This document shows, piece by piece, positions 47,179 to 58,585 of a stretch of 64,000 nt of DNA. The DNA is from Actinomadura hibisca NBRC 15177. Lineage in GTDB: Bacteria; Actinomycetota; Actinomycetes; Streptosporangiales; Streptosporangiaceae. The stretch spans positions 1 through 64,000 of the forward strand of contig NZ_BCRO01000039.1 in the NCBI RefSeq assembly GCF_001552635.1. Reading direction: 5' to 3'. The notes beneath the pieces were generated by a model that was not told where the DNA came from, made no database searches, and saw nothing but the letters and a program-made list of their open reading frames with translations. The position numbers were made by a program, and so were the translations under genes. Numbering within the stretch: the stretch's first letter is position 1; each line of letters starts with the position of its first letter.

Positions 47179-49373
47179 TGGATGATCACGAACCTCTCGA
47201 TGATGACCGCGACGACGCTGACGAACAGCGGCATCGCCAGCACCGTCATCGGCCGCAACCGGCGCAGCTCGCCCGGCGGCAGCCGCAACCGCCGCAACTC
47301 GCGGGCCAGCAGCACGCCCAGCAGCACCGGCAGGTAGACCATGCCCGCCGGGGTCCACGGCGAGGACCGCATCCCGAGCCCGGCGGGCTTGGGCACCGGC
47401 AGCACGGGGTTGGCGGGCGGGTCCTTCAGCTTGTAGACCGCCGCGTCGCGGTCGGCGTAGACGGTCTGGATCAGCGGCGAGGCGGCCAGCGCCGCGCGCA
47501 TCCGCGCGCCGTAGTCCTGCGCCAGCCCCGCCGACAACACCTGGAAGTCCTCGTGGCTGCGCGTGGTGACGAAGAAGCCGCCCGGCCCCTGGTTGCGGAG
47601 CGTCTGGATGATCTGCGACAGGTCGGCGGGGTTGGTCCGGTTGGCGATGACGGCGGTGCGGTTGAACCGCTCCCAGCCCCGGTACGACCACGGCATGACG
47701 GGCGTGCCGCCGGTCAGCTCGGGGTTCTCGGCGCTCAGCCACACCACGCCCACCACGCCGTCGTGGTTCTTCAGCATGACGTCGAAGGCGCGCACGTCGC
47801 TGGGCCTGACCTGCTCGTACTTCTCGTTGCCGTAGCGCACCGACAGGAACCCGCCCGCCAGCAGCACCGCGAAGATCGACGCGGCGGCCACCGCGGGCCA
47901 GTGCCGCCGCGGCCCGGTGCGCAGCCGGCCGAGGCGCAGCCGCACCTTCGGGTCGCGCACGCGCGGCGCGTCGAACGGGGCGGGGAAGAACAGGTAGGAG
48001 ATCAGCAGGCACGCGGCCGGCAGCATGAAGAAGTAGATGCGCAGGCCGACCTCGCCGCCGTAGTTCTGGAGGCCGAACGAGGAGAACGGCACCAGCAGCA
48101 GCACCAGCGCCACCCGGTCGTCGATGCCGCGCGAGCGCCGCCGCAGCAGCCCCGCGACCGCCAGCCCCACCACGGCCGCCGCGATCAGGATGCGGAGCTG
48201 CTGGATGTCCTTGATGTCGCCGGACTGCTGCCCGATGCGGCCGCCGGTGCTCTGCTGGATGTTGGTGAACACCTTGCCGAGGCCGCCGAACAGCTCGCCC
48301 TTGCGGCCCGCCCAGTAGCCCACGGTCATGAAGCTGATCCACGCCGCGTACACGATCCCGGCGACGAACGGCAGCCCGCGCAGGCTGCACCGGCGCACCA
48401 GCACCAGCCCCGCGCAGGAGGCCGTCATCAGGAACGGGGTGAGCTGGTGGGCGGCGGTGCCGACCAGGATCAGCACGAACAGCAGCACCAGCAGGATCGA
48501 CTGCTCGCGCACCGACACCTTGGGCGCGGGCAGCTCGCCGGGGTCCTTCGCGCCGAACAGCCAGGCGTAGACCCGCCAGAACGGGCCGGTGCGCTCGCGC
48601 GTCTCGGCGCTGCGCCGCCGCCCGGCCCGCTGGGTGGTCTCGTCGTGGTGGCGGAACCAGTTGACCAGGATCGCCACGAAGAACAGGAACAGCAGGTACG
48701 CGAACGCCTGCGGGGACAGGTAGTCCTGGCCGACCCAGTTGGCGGCGATGAAGATCCAGGCGGCGAACCACTTGGCGCGCCACGTCGCCCGCAACACCCG
48801 CAGGATCAGCACGTACGGGACCAGGTAGAGCAGGTTGGTGACCGGCGGTGCCCAGCGCAGCAGCGGTTCCAGGTCGTTCTGCCCGGCGGCCTTCACCACG
48901 AACGCGATGAAGGCGAAGAAGCCGGGCGTGGAGAACCGGGCGTCCAGGTCCCAGCTGACGGTCCCGGTGCGGGTCAGGTACTCGATGAACCCGGCGGTCT
49001 GCCAGGCGGTGGGGAAGCGCGCGACCGGCTCCAGCGCCAGCGTGACGCCGTGCAGCGCCAGCACCAGCATCAGCACCTGCGCCGACAGCAGCAGCCGGTG
49101 CGGGCGCGGCAGCGCCAGCGTCAGCATGAACGTCAGCACCAGCAGCAGCGCGCCCAGCAGCGTCGCCACCGGCAGCACGCCGATCAGGCCGTGCCCGGTC
49201 ATCGCCTCCAGGTCGACCGAGCGCAGGGGCAGCCAGAACAGCGCCAGGCCCGCCGCCAGCAGCGCCCCGATGCCGAGCAGGACGGGCCGGCCCACGTCGG
49301 GGTAGCCGGGCGGGACGGGCTCGGGGCGCCCCTCCGGCGGCCCCTCGGGCTGCTCGGTCCGACGAACGGTCAC
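47175..49373 (-). CDS. polytopic membrane protein, glycan polymerase/ligase or glycosyltransferase-like, 732 aa
   Basis: About twelve to fourteen membrane helices are visible, with a large extracytoplasmic region (about 530-650) containing VVGVVWLSAENPELTGG and RGWERFNRTAVIANRTN. The overall layout, many helices, GTVSWDLDARFSTPGFF in an outer loop, and its place in a polysaccharide operon, suggests a GT-C-type glycosyltransferase or O-antigen polymerase/ligase, but I see no decisive motif. The GTG at 49373 follows the flippase stop by 2 bases; the TTG six bases earlier is an alternative. Confidence 0.78.
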   Translation of the reverse strand: MTVRRTEQPEGPPEGRPEPVPPGYPDVGRPVLLGIGALLAAGLALFWLPLRSVDLEAMTGHGLIGVLPVATLLGALLLVLTFMLTLALPRPHRLLLSAQVLMLVLALHGVTLALEPVARFPTAWQTAGFIEYLTRTGTVSWDLDARFSTPGFFAFIAFVVKAAGQNDLEPLLRWAPPVTNLLYLVPYVLILRVLRATWRAKWFAAWIFIAANWVGQDYLSPQAFAYLLFLFFVAILVNWFRHHDETTQRAGRRRSAETRERTGPFWRVYAWLFGAKDPGELPAPKVSVREQSILLVLLFVLILVGTAAHQLTPFLMTASCAGLVLVRRCSLRGLPFVAGIVYAAWISFMTVGYWAGRKGELFGGLGKVFTNIQQSTGGRIGQQSGDIKDIQQLRILIAAAVVGLAVAGLLRRRSRGIDDRVALVLLLVPFSSFGLQNYGGEVGLRIYFFMLPAACLLISYLFFPAPFDAPRVRDPKVRLRLGRLRTGPRRHWPAVAAASIFAVLLAGGFLSVRYGNEKYEQVRPSDVRAFDVMLKNHDGVVGVVWLSAENPELTGGTPVMPWSYRGWERFNRTAVIANRTNPADLSQIIQTLRNQGPGGFFVTTRSHEDFQVLSAGLAQDYGARMRAALAASPLIQTVYADRDAAVYKLKDPPANPVLPVPKPAGLGMRSSPWTPAGMVYLPVLLGVLLARELRRLRLPPGELRRLRPMTVLAMPLFVSVVAVIIERFVIIQ

Positions 49374-49375
49374 GC

Positions 49376-50746
49376 TCAACTGATATCCCGCCCCGCGCCG
49401 GTCGTGGAAGGTCCGCCCGCGGCCACATCCGGGGCGGGCGGCCGGACGATCCGGCGCAGCCCCGGCAGGATCGCCAGCGCGACCACGACGTTGACCGCGA
49501 CGACGGCCACGCCGATGGTGAACAGGTGGGCCGGGTCGATCAGCACGACGACCAGGCCGAGCACCCCCGCCAGCCGCACGCCCTGGAGGACGGCGATCAG
49601 CCGGGTGCGGTTCAGCACGCGCAGCGCGCCGATGTACAGCTCGATGACGGCCTTGGGCAGCACCGCCAGCGCCAGCACCTGCAACAGGGGCGCGCCGGTG
49701 GCGTACTCGTGCCGGTAGACCTCCAGCGCGAACGGCGCCGCGACGATCACCACGACGGTGACCGGCGCCATCAGCAGCACCGTGCGGCGCAGCGCGGCCC
49801 GGGTGGACTCGGCCAGCCGGTCGCGGTCGAAGGAGCCCTCGACCGTCAGCGAGAACGAGAGCGTCAGCGCCAGCAGGTCGAGCATCATGCCCGGCACCCA
49901 CGCCATCTGGAAGTAGGCGTAGGTCGTGGGCGTCAGGTAGGCCGCCACCACCATCGGGACCAGGCTCACGGTGGCGAACTGGAACGCGCCGCCCAGGTAG
50001 CCGGTGCGCAGGTAGGCGGCGATCTCGCGGCGGGTGGAGCGGTGGCCGCGCCCCTCGTTGGCGCGCCGGTGCCCGGGGATCAGCCGCCCGAAGAGCAGGA
50101 GGTTGACCGGGACGAGCAGCACCATCACCGGCACGTACCAGGCCAGCACGATGCCGTTGTGCGGGAACGCCCCCGCCAGCGCCACCAGCAGCCCCAGCCG
50201 GATCAGCGACCACACGGTGTTGACGACCGGCACCCATCCCGCGTCCCGCAGGCCGGTGAAGGTGCCCTCCATGGCGTTCCACAGGTTCCACGCGATCGCC
50301 ATCGTGACGAACACCAGCCCGGGGCCGAGGCCGTGCAACTGGTCGAAGTTGTCCCAGCCCGCGCCCCAGACCTCCAGCGTCACCAGGAACGCCGCCCCGA
50401 CCAGCGCGGCGGCGACGGTGCCCAGCGCGTAGCAGGCCAGCACCAGCGCCCGGGTGTGCCGCGCGGTCTCCGGGATGAACCGGATGAGCAGGAAGTTCAG
50501 CATCGTGATGCCGCCGACGAACATGATCGCCTGGTTGACGGCGGTGTTGCGGCCGAGGTCGGCGGGCTCGTAGAAGGCCGGGCCCGACAACCAGAACGCC
50601 GCGCCCAGCAGCGTGGTGACGCCGCCGTTCAGCATCAGCGCGTAGGCGTTGCGGAACAGCGGGTTGGACAGCTCGCGCCGCAACCAGCCCGGCGCGCTCT
50701 CCGGCGACGGGTCGGGCGCGGCGGTGACGGGGACCTGGTCAGACAC
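49376..50746 (-). CDS. polysaccharide flippase (Wzx/MVF-like), 456 aa
   Basis: Integral membrane protein with about twelve to fourteen helices and the oligosaccharide-flippase pattern: NPLFRNAYALMLNGGVTTLL at the first helix, ADLGRNTAVNQAIMFVGG, and AYFQMAWVPGMMLDLLAL. It should move lipid-linked glycan units across the membrane. The GTG at 50746 overlaps the deacetylase stop by 8 bases. Confidence 0.85.
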   Translation of the reverse strand: MSDQVPVTAAPDPSPESAPGWLRRELSNPLFRNAYALMLNGGVTTLLGAAFWLSGPAFYEPADLGRNTAVNQAIMFVGGITMLNFLLIRFIPETARHTRALVLACYALGTVAAALVGAAFLVTLEVWGAGWDNFDQLHGLGPGLVFVTMAIAWNLWNAMEGTFTGLRDAGWVPVVNTVWSLIRLGLLVALAGAFPHNGIVLAWYVPVMVLLVPVNLLLFGRLIPGHRRANEGRGHRSTRREIAAYLRTGYLGGAFQFATVSLVPMVVAAYLTPTTYAYFQMAWVPGMMLDLLALTLSFSLTVEGSFDRDRLAESTRAALRRTVLLMAPVTVVVIVAAPFALEVYRHEYATGAPLLQVLALAVLPKAVIELYIGALRVLNRTRLIAVLQGVRLAGVLGLVVVLIDPAHLFTIGVAVVAVNVVVALAILPGLRRIVRPPAPDVAAGGPSTTGAGRDIS

Positions 50747-51542
50747 GGCGCGCCGCCCTGCGGGCCCCGTACCGGGCGCGGCGCACCACCGCGTAGCCCC
50801 GGGTGAGGAGGTGGTCCTTGAGGAAGACCAGGGGGACGCCCCTTCCGTCCGCGACGCGACCGAACGTGGCGAGCGAGGTCGACATGCGGACGGTGAGGCG
50901 GGGGATCGCCAGCACGTCGGCCCGCGCGGCACCGCCGTCCGGCGCAGGAGCGAGCCGGTTGGCGACCGCGCAGGCGCTGTCGTACCCGGCGGCGCGCACC
51001 GCACGCCGCACGCGCGCGCTGGAGTAACCGAAGGGATAGGCCATCGTGGTGACCGGGCCGCCCAACCGTTCTTCCAGCAGCCCCTTGTTGCGGATCAGTT
51101 CCTCGCGCAGCGCGGCGTCGCCGAGCTGGTCGAGCTGAGGGTGGCTGTGGCTGTGCCCGCCGACCTCGACGCCGTGCGCGGCGGCCTCGCGGACCTGCGA
51201 CCAGGCCATCATCGTGTCGAGGGGACGCCCGGCCGCGTCGGGCCCGGCGTCGGCGAGCCAGCCGGTGGTGACGAACACCGTCGCGGGGAAGCCGTGCCGC
51301 TCCAGCACCGGCAGGGCGTGCTCGTGGAAGTCGGCGTACCCGTCGTCGAAGGTGATGACGATCGGCTTGCCGGGCAGGCCGGGGCCGCCCAGCGCCGAGA
51401 ACGGGACGGGCGTGAACCCCCGCTCGGCCAGCAGCGCCATCTGGTCGGCGAACGCGCCGGGGGAGACCGCGAGGGCCGCCGTCCCGCGCGGTGGCCGCGC
51501 CTTGATCGAGTGGTACATCAGCACGGGGACGTGCGCGTTCAT
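50739..51542 (-). CDS. polysaccharide deacetylase (NodB fold), 267 aa
   Basis: Carbohydrate esterase 4 domain: VPVLMYHSI at the start, ITFDDGYADF with the metal-binding Asp pair, GVEVGGHSHSHPQL with the His ligands, and TMAYPFGYSS. There is no signal peptide, so it probably acts on cytosolic or membrane-lipid-linked sugars. The C-terminal tail (residues 240-267, basic) may touch the membrane. It follows the glycosyltransferase gene by 39 bp. Confidence 0.92.
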   Translation of the reverse strand: MNAHVPVLMYHSIKARPPRGTAALAVSPGAFADQMALLAERGFTPVPFSALGGPGLPGKPIVITFDDGYADFHEHALPVLERHGFPATVFVTTGWLADAGPDAAGRPLDTMMAWSQVREAAAHGVEVGGHSHSHPQLDQLGDAALREELIRNKGLLEERLGGPVTTMAYPFGYSSARVRRAVRAAGYDSACAVANRLAPAPDGGAARADVLAIPRLTVRMSTSLATFGRVADGRGVPLVFLKDHLLTRGYAVVRRARYGARRAARRV

Positions 51543-51581
51543 CGACTCACCTCCGTTCGCCGTCTGGACGTGGGCGGGCGC

Positions 51582-52619
51582 TCACGCCGCTCCGTCGCCG
51601 CCGTCGACGCTCCTCGCGACGACTTCGGCCTGCGCGCGCCGCGACCGGCGGCGCGCGCCCTGCACGCCGACCGCGTAGCCCCACGCCGTCCAGGCCAGGC
51701 CCACCGTGATGGCCCCCGCCCGGCCCAGCCCGGCCGGATCGCCCCGGAACGCCGCGCCCACCCCGTGCAGCGCGCCGCGCGGCAACGTCTTCAAGGCGTG
51801 CGCGCGCTCGCTGGCCAGGCCGTCCTGACTGCCGACGCTCTGGGTGACCAGCGCCTTGGACAACCCCTCGGCGTAGCAGCGCTGCCGGAAGTAGGCGAAG
51901 CGCGCGCGCTCGGCGGGCACCCGGTGCCAGATGACGGCCCGGTCGTCGAACACCAGCTCCGACCCGGGGCTGCGCTGCCGCAGCCGGATGCAGAACTCGG
52001 TCTCCTCGCAGCCCAGCGGCCGTTTGTGGAAGCCGCGCCCGATCCCGGAGTCGAAGCCGCCCGCCAGCGGGAACATCTCGCGCCGGAACGAGGCGTTGCC
52101 GCCCATCAGGTTGCGCACCGGGCCCGGCGCCATGCCCCGGTAGGTGCAGCCCACCGTCCAGTCGAACTCCTCGGGGAACCAGCCGGGCCGCGTGCCGGTG
52201 GTCTCCGGCACCGGCGTGCCGACCAGCGCGCTGGAGGGCGTGGAGCCCGGCCACATCGGCAACGTCAGGCCGCCGACCCCGGCGACGGCCGGGTCGCCGT
52301 AGTGCCCGGCGAACGCCGCCAGCCAGCCGGGCGCGGCGACCGCGTCGTCGTCGAGGAAGGCGACCACGTCGCCGCGCGCGACCGCGACGCCGGTGTTCTT
52401 GCCGCCCGACAGGCCGCGGTTCTCGCGGTTCTGCACCACGGTGACGTCGGCGAGCGAGCGCCGGAGCCGGTCGTGCAGCGCCGGGTTGTGGTCGACCACC
52501 ACGATGATCTCTTCGGGGGCGTGCCGCTGGGCGCGCACCGACGCGACGGCGGCGTGCACGTCGTCCCACCGCCGCTCGGTGTAGGCGCAGATCACGACGG
52601 AGATGGCCAGGGTGCTCAT
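51582..52619 (-). CDS. family 2 glycosyltransferase, 345 aa
   Basis: GT-A fold: ISVVICAYTERRWDD, IIVVVDHNP, NRENRGLSGGKNTGVAVARG, the metal motif AFLDDDAVAAPGWL (DDD), GGNASFRREMF and the acceptor-site ED in LGCEETEFCIRLRQ. The C-terminal 100 residues hold a weak hydrophobic helix. The ATG overlaps the GNAT stop upstream by four bases. It transfers a sugar to a lipid-linked intermediate or surface glycan; the sugar is unknown. Confidence 0.9.
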   Translation of the reverse strand: MSTLAISVVICAYTERRWDDVHAAVASVRAQRHAPEEIIVVVDHNPALHDRLRRSLADVTVVQNRENRGLSGGKNTGVAVARGDVVAFLDDDAVAAPGWLAAFAGHYGDPAVAGVGGLTLPMWPGSTPSSALVGTPVPETTGTRPGWFPEEFDWTVGCTYRGMAPGPVRNLMGGNASFRREMFPLAGGFDSGIGRGFHKRPLGCEETEFCIRLRQRSPGSELVFDDRAVIWHRVPAERARFAYFRQRCYAEGLSKALVTQSVGSQDGLASERAHALKTLPRGALHGVGAAFRGDPAGLGRAGAITVGLAWTAWGYAVGVQGARRRSRRAQAEVVARSVDGGDGAA

Positions 52620-53686
52620 GTCGCCCGCCTCCTCAGCCGAGCGTACGCCTTGAGGACCCGGTCGGCCCGGCGGTACAGCACGGGGTTGTCGAGCACCGCG
52701 CCGCGCGCCCGGTTGAGCGGCTCGGTGCGCGCCCAGTGCAGGCCCGCGCCGGGCGTCGGCCGCGCTACCCGGCCCTCGGCGATGGGGATCTCGCGGCCCT
52801 TGAAGCCCTCCTTGAACTCCTTGCCGCCGCGCCCCATCGCGATCTCGGCGACGCCGTTCTCGGCGCATCCCCGGGCCAGCCGCAGATGCCCGATCATGCC
52901 GGGGGAGTACCGGCCGAACCGGGTGTCGTAGGCGGGGAACCAGCCCGCCATGACGGGCCCGTTGCGCAGCCCGAAGTGCGTCGACACCGGCTCGTCGCCC
53001 GCCCACAACACGCTCAGCACGCCGAAGCCGGTCTCGTGGAAGTGCCGTACCAGCTTGACGATCCACGGCCGCGCGAACCGGTCGGTGCGGCCCGTGCGGT
53101 TGTACTGGTCGGACTTCCAGGCCATGAGCCGCCGCAGGTCGGCGGCGTCGGCGGAGGCGAACTCGTACCGCAGCTCCCCGACGTCGCGGCCGAGCTTGCG
53201 CTCCTTGTAGCGGATGGTCTTGTGGGTCTTGGGGGCGGCCTTCTTCATGTGCGCCTCGAACGCCTCGAACCCCTCGGCCAGCTCCATCACCGGCTCCACG
53301 CGCCGCACGGCGTGGAACGGGACGAAGGCGGCCTGGTCGGCCAGCAGGTGGTCGAAGTCCCACACGCTCAGCCCGCAGGCGCGCAGCAGGGCGCGCGCGT
53401 CGAACCGCAGGCCGGGCGGGGCGATCATGCCCTGGAGGTCGGTCAGGCCGAACCCGACCGGGTGACCGATGCCCAGCGGCCCGCGCTGGTAGGGGAAGAA
53501 GCCCGCGACGCGCGGCCCGTCCTCCAGCACCGCGACCCGGACGTCGTCCCGGAACCGCGCGACCCCGAGCACGAACTCGGGCGCCAGGAACGGGTTGCCC
53601 AGATCGGGATGGGAACCCTGCAACTCGCGCCACCGCTCGACCTCGGCGGCACCGAGGTCGGCCGGGCGGACGACGTGGACTCTCAC
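52616..53686 (-). CDS. GNAT-fold acyltransferase of the CelD/FemAB-like type, paralogue, 356 aa
   Basis: Paralogue of the protein at 41083-42279: both start with HVxxVRP, contain RYKERKLGRDVGE, a KSDQY...R.DRFA(R/K)PW stretch and THFGLR or GHFGLR. Other motifs are FFPYQRGPLGIGHPVG and IAMGRGGKEFKEGF. The GTG at 53686 overlaps the stop of the upstream glycosyltransferase as GTGA. Its position in the operon suggests it acylates the glycan or its lipid carrier (inference). Confidence 0.82.
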   Translation of the reverse strand: MRVHVVRPADLGAAEVERWRELQGSHPDLGNPFLAPEFVLGVARFRDDVRVAVLEDGPRVAGFFPYQRGPLGIGHPVGFGLTDLQGMIAPPGLRFDARALLRACGLSVWDFDHLLADQAAFVPFHAVRRVEPVMELAEGFEAFEAHMKKAAPKTHKTIRYKERKLGRDVGELRYEFASADAADLRRLMAWKSDQYNRTGRTDRFARPWIVKLVRHFHETGFGVLSVLWAGDEPVSTHFGLRNGPVMAGWFPAYDTRFGRYSPGMIGHLRLARGCAENGVAEIAMGRGGKEFKEGFKGREIPIAEGRVARPTPGAGLHWARTEPLNRARGAVLDNPVLYRRADRVLKAYARLRRRAT

Positions 53687-54573
53687 TCGGTGCCGGTCCT
53701 GCTGAAAGCGGCCGACCGCCAGGTCAGGCGCACCGGGTCCACCGGGCCGGTGTGGGCGGTGGAGAGGGTGGGGGCGGACTGCTGCTCGGGGAGGGGCTCC
53801 AGGGCGCCCTTGAAGCGCAGCCGCACCATCGTGCGCAGGACGCGCCAGCCGTCGCGCCAGGTGTTGAGGTTGGACTCGCCGAAGCGGCGCTCGGTCTCGT
53901 GGCTGGCCACCTCGGCGATCCGCAGCCCGGCGCGGACCGCGTTGACGCACATCTCGGTCTCGATCTCGAAGCCGGTGGACTCCAGCCGCAACCTCTCGAC
54001 CGCGTCGCGGCGCATCGCGACGTAGCCGTAGCAGAGGTCGGACCAGTTCTGCCGGTAGAGACGGTTGGCGAAGCCGGTGAGCGCCGAGTTGCCGAGCCGC
54101 CGCAGGCCGGTCAGGTCGTCCGAGCCGCCCCCGCAGCCGTACCGGGTGCCCTTGACGAAGTCGTAGCCGCGGCACAGCAGCGCCAGGAACGAGTCGAACT
54201 CGGCGGGGTCCATGCTGCCGTCGGCGTCCAGCATGACGATCATCTCCGAGGTCGCCGCGGCCATCCCCGTCCGCATGGCGCTGCCCTTGCCGGTGGGCGG
54301 CTCGACGATGATCTTCGCGTCCGGGCGCACCGCCAGCACGGTCTCCACCGTGCCGTCGGTGGACTCCCCGTCGACGATCACGATCTCGTCCACGGCGGCG
54401 AGCCGCGGCATGAGCCATCGGAGGTTGGCGGCCTCGTTGAGGGTCGGGATGACGGCGGTGACGGTCGGCCAGCGGCGGGCGTGACCCGAGACGTTGAGCA
54501 GGTTGCCGGGGCGCGGGAGGGAGGCCGCCCTCTTCGCACCGGTGACGCGCACGGAGGAATCAGGAGATGACAT
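53683..54573 (-). CDS. family 2 glycosyltransferase, DPM1/DpgT-like, 296 aa
   Basis: Polyprenyl-phosphate glycosyltransferase type: VTAVIPTLNEAANLRWLMPRL, EIVIVDGESTDGTVE, GKGSAMRTGMAAA, the metal motif VMLDADGSMDPAEF, FVKGTRYGCGGG, and the late ETEMCVNAVRAGLRIAEVASHE. There are no C-terminal membrane helices. Probably loads a sugar on a lipid carrier at the start of the operon. The ATG at 54573 is the first gene; the 395-bp leader region upstream should hold the promoter. Confidence 0.92.
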   Translation of the reverse strand: MSSPDSSVRVTGAKRAASLPRPGNLLNVSGHARRWPTVTAVIPTLNEAANLRWLMPRLAAVDEIVIVDGESTDGTVETVLAVRPDAKIIVEPPTGKGSAMRTGMAAATSEMIVMLDADGSMDPAEFDSFLALLCRGYDFVKGTRYGCGGGSDDLTGLRRLGNSALTGFANRLYRQNWSDLCYGYVAMRRDAVERLRLESTGFEIETEMCVNAVRAGLRIAEVASHETERRFGESNLNTWRDGWRVLRTMVRLRFKGALEPLPEQQSAPTLSTAHTGPVDPVRLTWRSAAFSRTGTE

Positions 54574-54880
54574 GGGAGTCCCCGTAAGTGGTCGATGTCT
54601 TATCCCGGTTAGATGTCGGGTCCGCCCATCATGTTGGGACTATTGCGCGGACGGCTCCGCAAAGTTGCGCAGGCATCCCTACGCACCTGGTACGGCTCCT
54701 GCCGGTAAGGGACTGGTCACGGTCCGCGTGCCCGGTCATAAAGGACGAAAAGCCGCATTGTTCGGACTGAGGGGTGGCCGGATGCGGCCACTGGCCTGGG
54801 ACTTTGCCCGGCCGTTTTGCGGGGGTTCGCGGAGATGGGTGGGACGGGTGGGGCCGCGCACGTCTCCTGGAAATGATCAA
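54574..54880. promoter_or_regulatory. leader/promoter region of the polysaccharide operon
   Basis: 307 bp of lower-bias sequence upstream of the first glycosyltransferase on the minus strand, ending at the terminator of the glg operon. It has less GC-extreme patches (around 54580-54670 and 54735-54765). I compared it by eye with known actinomycete riboswitches and saw no convincing match. A small open frame on the plus strand is not gene-like. Confidence 0.5.
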
Positions 54881-54913
54881 GAACCGCCGTTCCCGGGCCG
54901 GGAACGGCGGTTC
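54881..54913. terminator. strong intrinsic terminator of the glgE-treS-mak operon
   Basis: A perfect 15-bp stem, GAACCGCCGTTCCCG, with loop GGC, between the end of mak and the start of the polysaccharide operon. On the minus strand it is followed by TTGATCATTT, a modest T-rich tail. Confidence 0.85.
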
Positions 54914-54968
54914 ACATAAGATCATTCAATGGCGTTGGAATGATCTCGAAGGCGGCTTACCCGCCCCT

Positions 54969-56462
54969 TCATTCGGACGCCAGATGCGCCAGGGAACGGA
55001 GCGGGACCGGCAACCACGACGGCCGGTTCCGTGCCTCATAACGGATTTCGTAGACCGCTTTGTCGAATTCCAGCGCCCGCATCAGCACCGTGTACCGCTC
55101 GGGGTCCGCACCCCCCGCCTCGGCATAGCCACGGCAGAACGCCGCCCGGTTGCGGGCCGCCCACGCGTGCGCGCGAGCCTCCAGCCCCCGCGCGGTCTCC
55201 GGCGGCACGTTCTCCTCACCGGCCAGCAGGAACCGCGCCGCGTACTCGAACGAGCGCAACATGCCCGCCACGTCGCGCAGCGGGTGGGAGGACGCGCGCC
55301 GCTCGGTGGCCGTGCGCGCGGGCTCGCCCTCGAAGTCCAGCAACATCCACCCGGTGTCGGTGCGCAGCACCTGCCCCAGGTGGTAGTCGCCGTGCACCCG
55401 CTGGAACGGCAGCGGCCCGGCGGTGGCGGCCAGCTCGTCGAACGTCGCGCCGATCGCCCCGGCGTACGGGGCCAGCTCGGGCACCGTCCCGGCGACGTCG
55501 TCGAGCTGGCGCCGCATCGACGCCGCCAGCTCGCGGATCTCGCACGCGGGGACCTCGGTGGTCCCGAACGCCGCCGCCAGGTCGCGGTGCACGGCGGCGG
55601 TGGCCGCGCCCAGCCGCTCGGCCTCGCCCGCGAAGTCGCCGCCCGCGCCGCCGGCGTCCTCGGCCGTGACCGGCCCCGGCGGCAGGGGGTGGGCGAACCA
55701 GTCGCGCACGCTGGTGAGCGCGAGCTGCCAGCCGTCGCTGGCGCTGCGCAGGTACTCCGACAGCAGCGCCAGCGTCATCGGCTCGCCGCCGTCGCCGGGT
55801 TCCAGCTCGATCCAGCCGTGCACGGCGGGGACGTGCGCGCTGCCCTGCCGCGACAGCGCGAGATTCACCTCCAGGTCGGGGCTGACGCCGGGCGACAGGC
55901 GGCGGAACAGCTTGCAGATGTGGTCGGCGCCGAAAATGATCGAGGTGTTGCTCTGCTCGGCCGACAGGGGCAGCCCGCCGAGCGTCGGGTCGATGCTGCT
56001 GCCGGGCGCGTGCCGGAACCGCAGCGGTCCCGCCGTCGCGCCGTCGGCCATCGCCGCCAGCAGCAGCCGGGTCAGCTCGGGGTCGTACGCCGCGTCGTAG
56101 ACGTGCCCGGCCGCGCCGCCGCCCGCGACCCGGCCGATCTCCCCGGACCGCAGCCGGTCGGGCAGGTGCCGCCGCACGCCGAGCAGCACCTGGTAGTGGT
56201 CCAGGTCGCCGCCCTGCCGGACGTCCAGCACCAGGTGGCGCAGGCCGGGCTCGCCCGGCAGGAGTTCGGTGGCGGTGCCGATCGACAACTCGTCGATCGG
56301 CCGGTCCTTCCCGGCGAACCAGCGTTGCCGCGGCAGCCACTCCCGCAGCAGCGCCGCGAGCGACCCGTCGGTCCGCGGGGGATCGGACGGTGGGGAGGGG
56401 GCGGGCACCGGTGGGGCGGGTGCCACGGGGGCGGACGTTGCGGGGCGGTCGGGCTGCCGCAC
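54969..56462 (-). CDS. mak: maltokinase, 497 aa
   Basis: ATP-dependent kinase that turns maltose into maltose-1-phosphate for GlgE. It has an N-terminal Pro-rich extension (about 1-35), a cap region WLPRQRWFAGKDRP, and the APH-like fold: catalytic loop RVHGDYHLGQVL and metal motif MLLDFEGEP, with FDKAVYEIRYEARNRPSWL near the end. GTG 56462 follows the TreS stop by 2 bases, so they are coupled. It is last in glgE-treS-mak; the pathway TreS, Mak, GlgE, GlgB converts trehalose into alpha-glucan. Confidence 0.94.
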   Translation of the reverse strand: MRQPDRPATSAPVAPAPPVPAPSPPSDPPRTDGSLAALLREWLPRQRWFAGKDRPIDELSIGTATELLPGEPGLRHLVLDVRQGGDLDHYQVLLGVRRHLPDRLRSGEIGRVAGGGAAGHVYDAAYDPELTRLLLAAMADGATAGPLRFRHAPGSSIDPTLGGLPLSAEQSNTSIIFGADHICKLFRRLSPGVSPDLEVNLALSRQGSAHVPAVHGWIELEPGDGGEPMTLALLSEYLRSASDGWQLALTSVRDWFAHPLPPGPVTAEDAGGAGGDFAGEAERLGAATAAVHRDLAAAFGTTEVPACEIRELAASMRRQLDDVAGTVPELAPYAGAIGATFDELAATAGPLPFQRVHGDYHLGQVLRTDTGWMLLDFEGEPARTATERRASSHPLRDVAGMLRSFEYAARFLLAGEENVPPETARGLEARAHAWAARNRAAFCRGYAEAGGADPERYTVLMRALEFDKAVYEIRYEARNRPSWLPVPLRSLAHLASE

Positions 56463-56464
56463 GG

Positions 56465-58581
<2,117 letters not shown>

Positions 58582-58585
<4 letters not shown>

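Noticed and set aside
47178..49718. 846-codon plus-strand open frame opposite the polytopic membrane protein gene
   Set aside because: Antisense shadow rich in His, Gln and Arg; no domains, no ribosome site.
54574..54880. Possible riboswitch (for example a c-di-AMP type) before the polysaccharide operon
   Set aside because: I found no conserved core or convincing long-range pairing by eye; only the terminator beyond it is clear. A covariance-model scan would decide.
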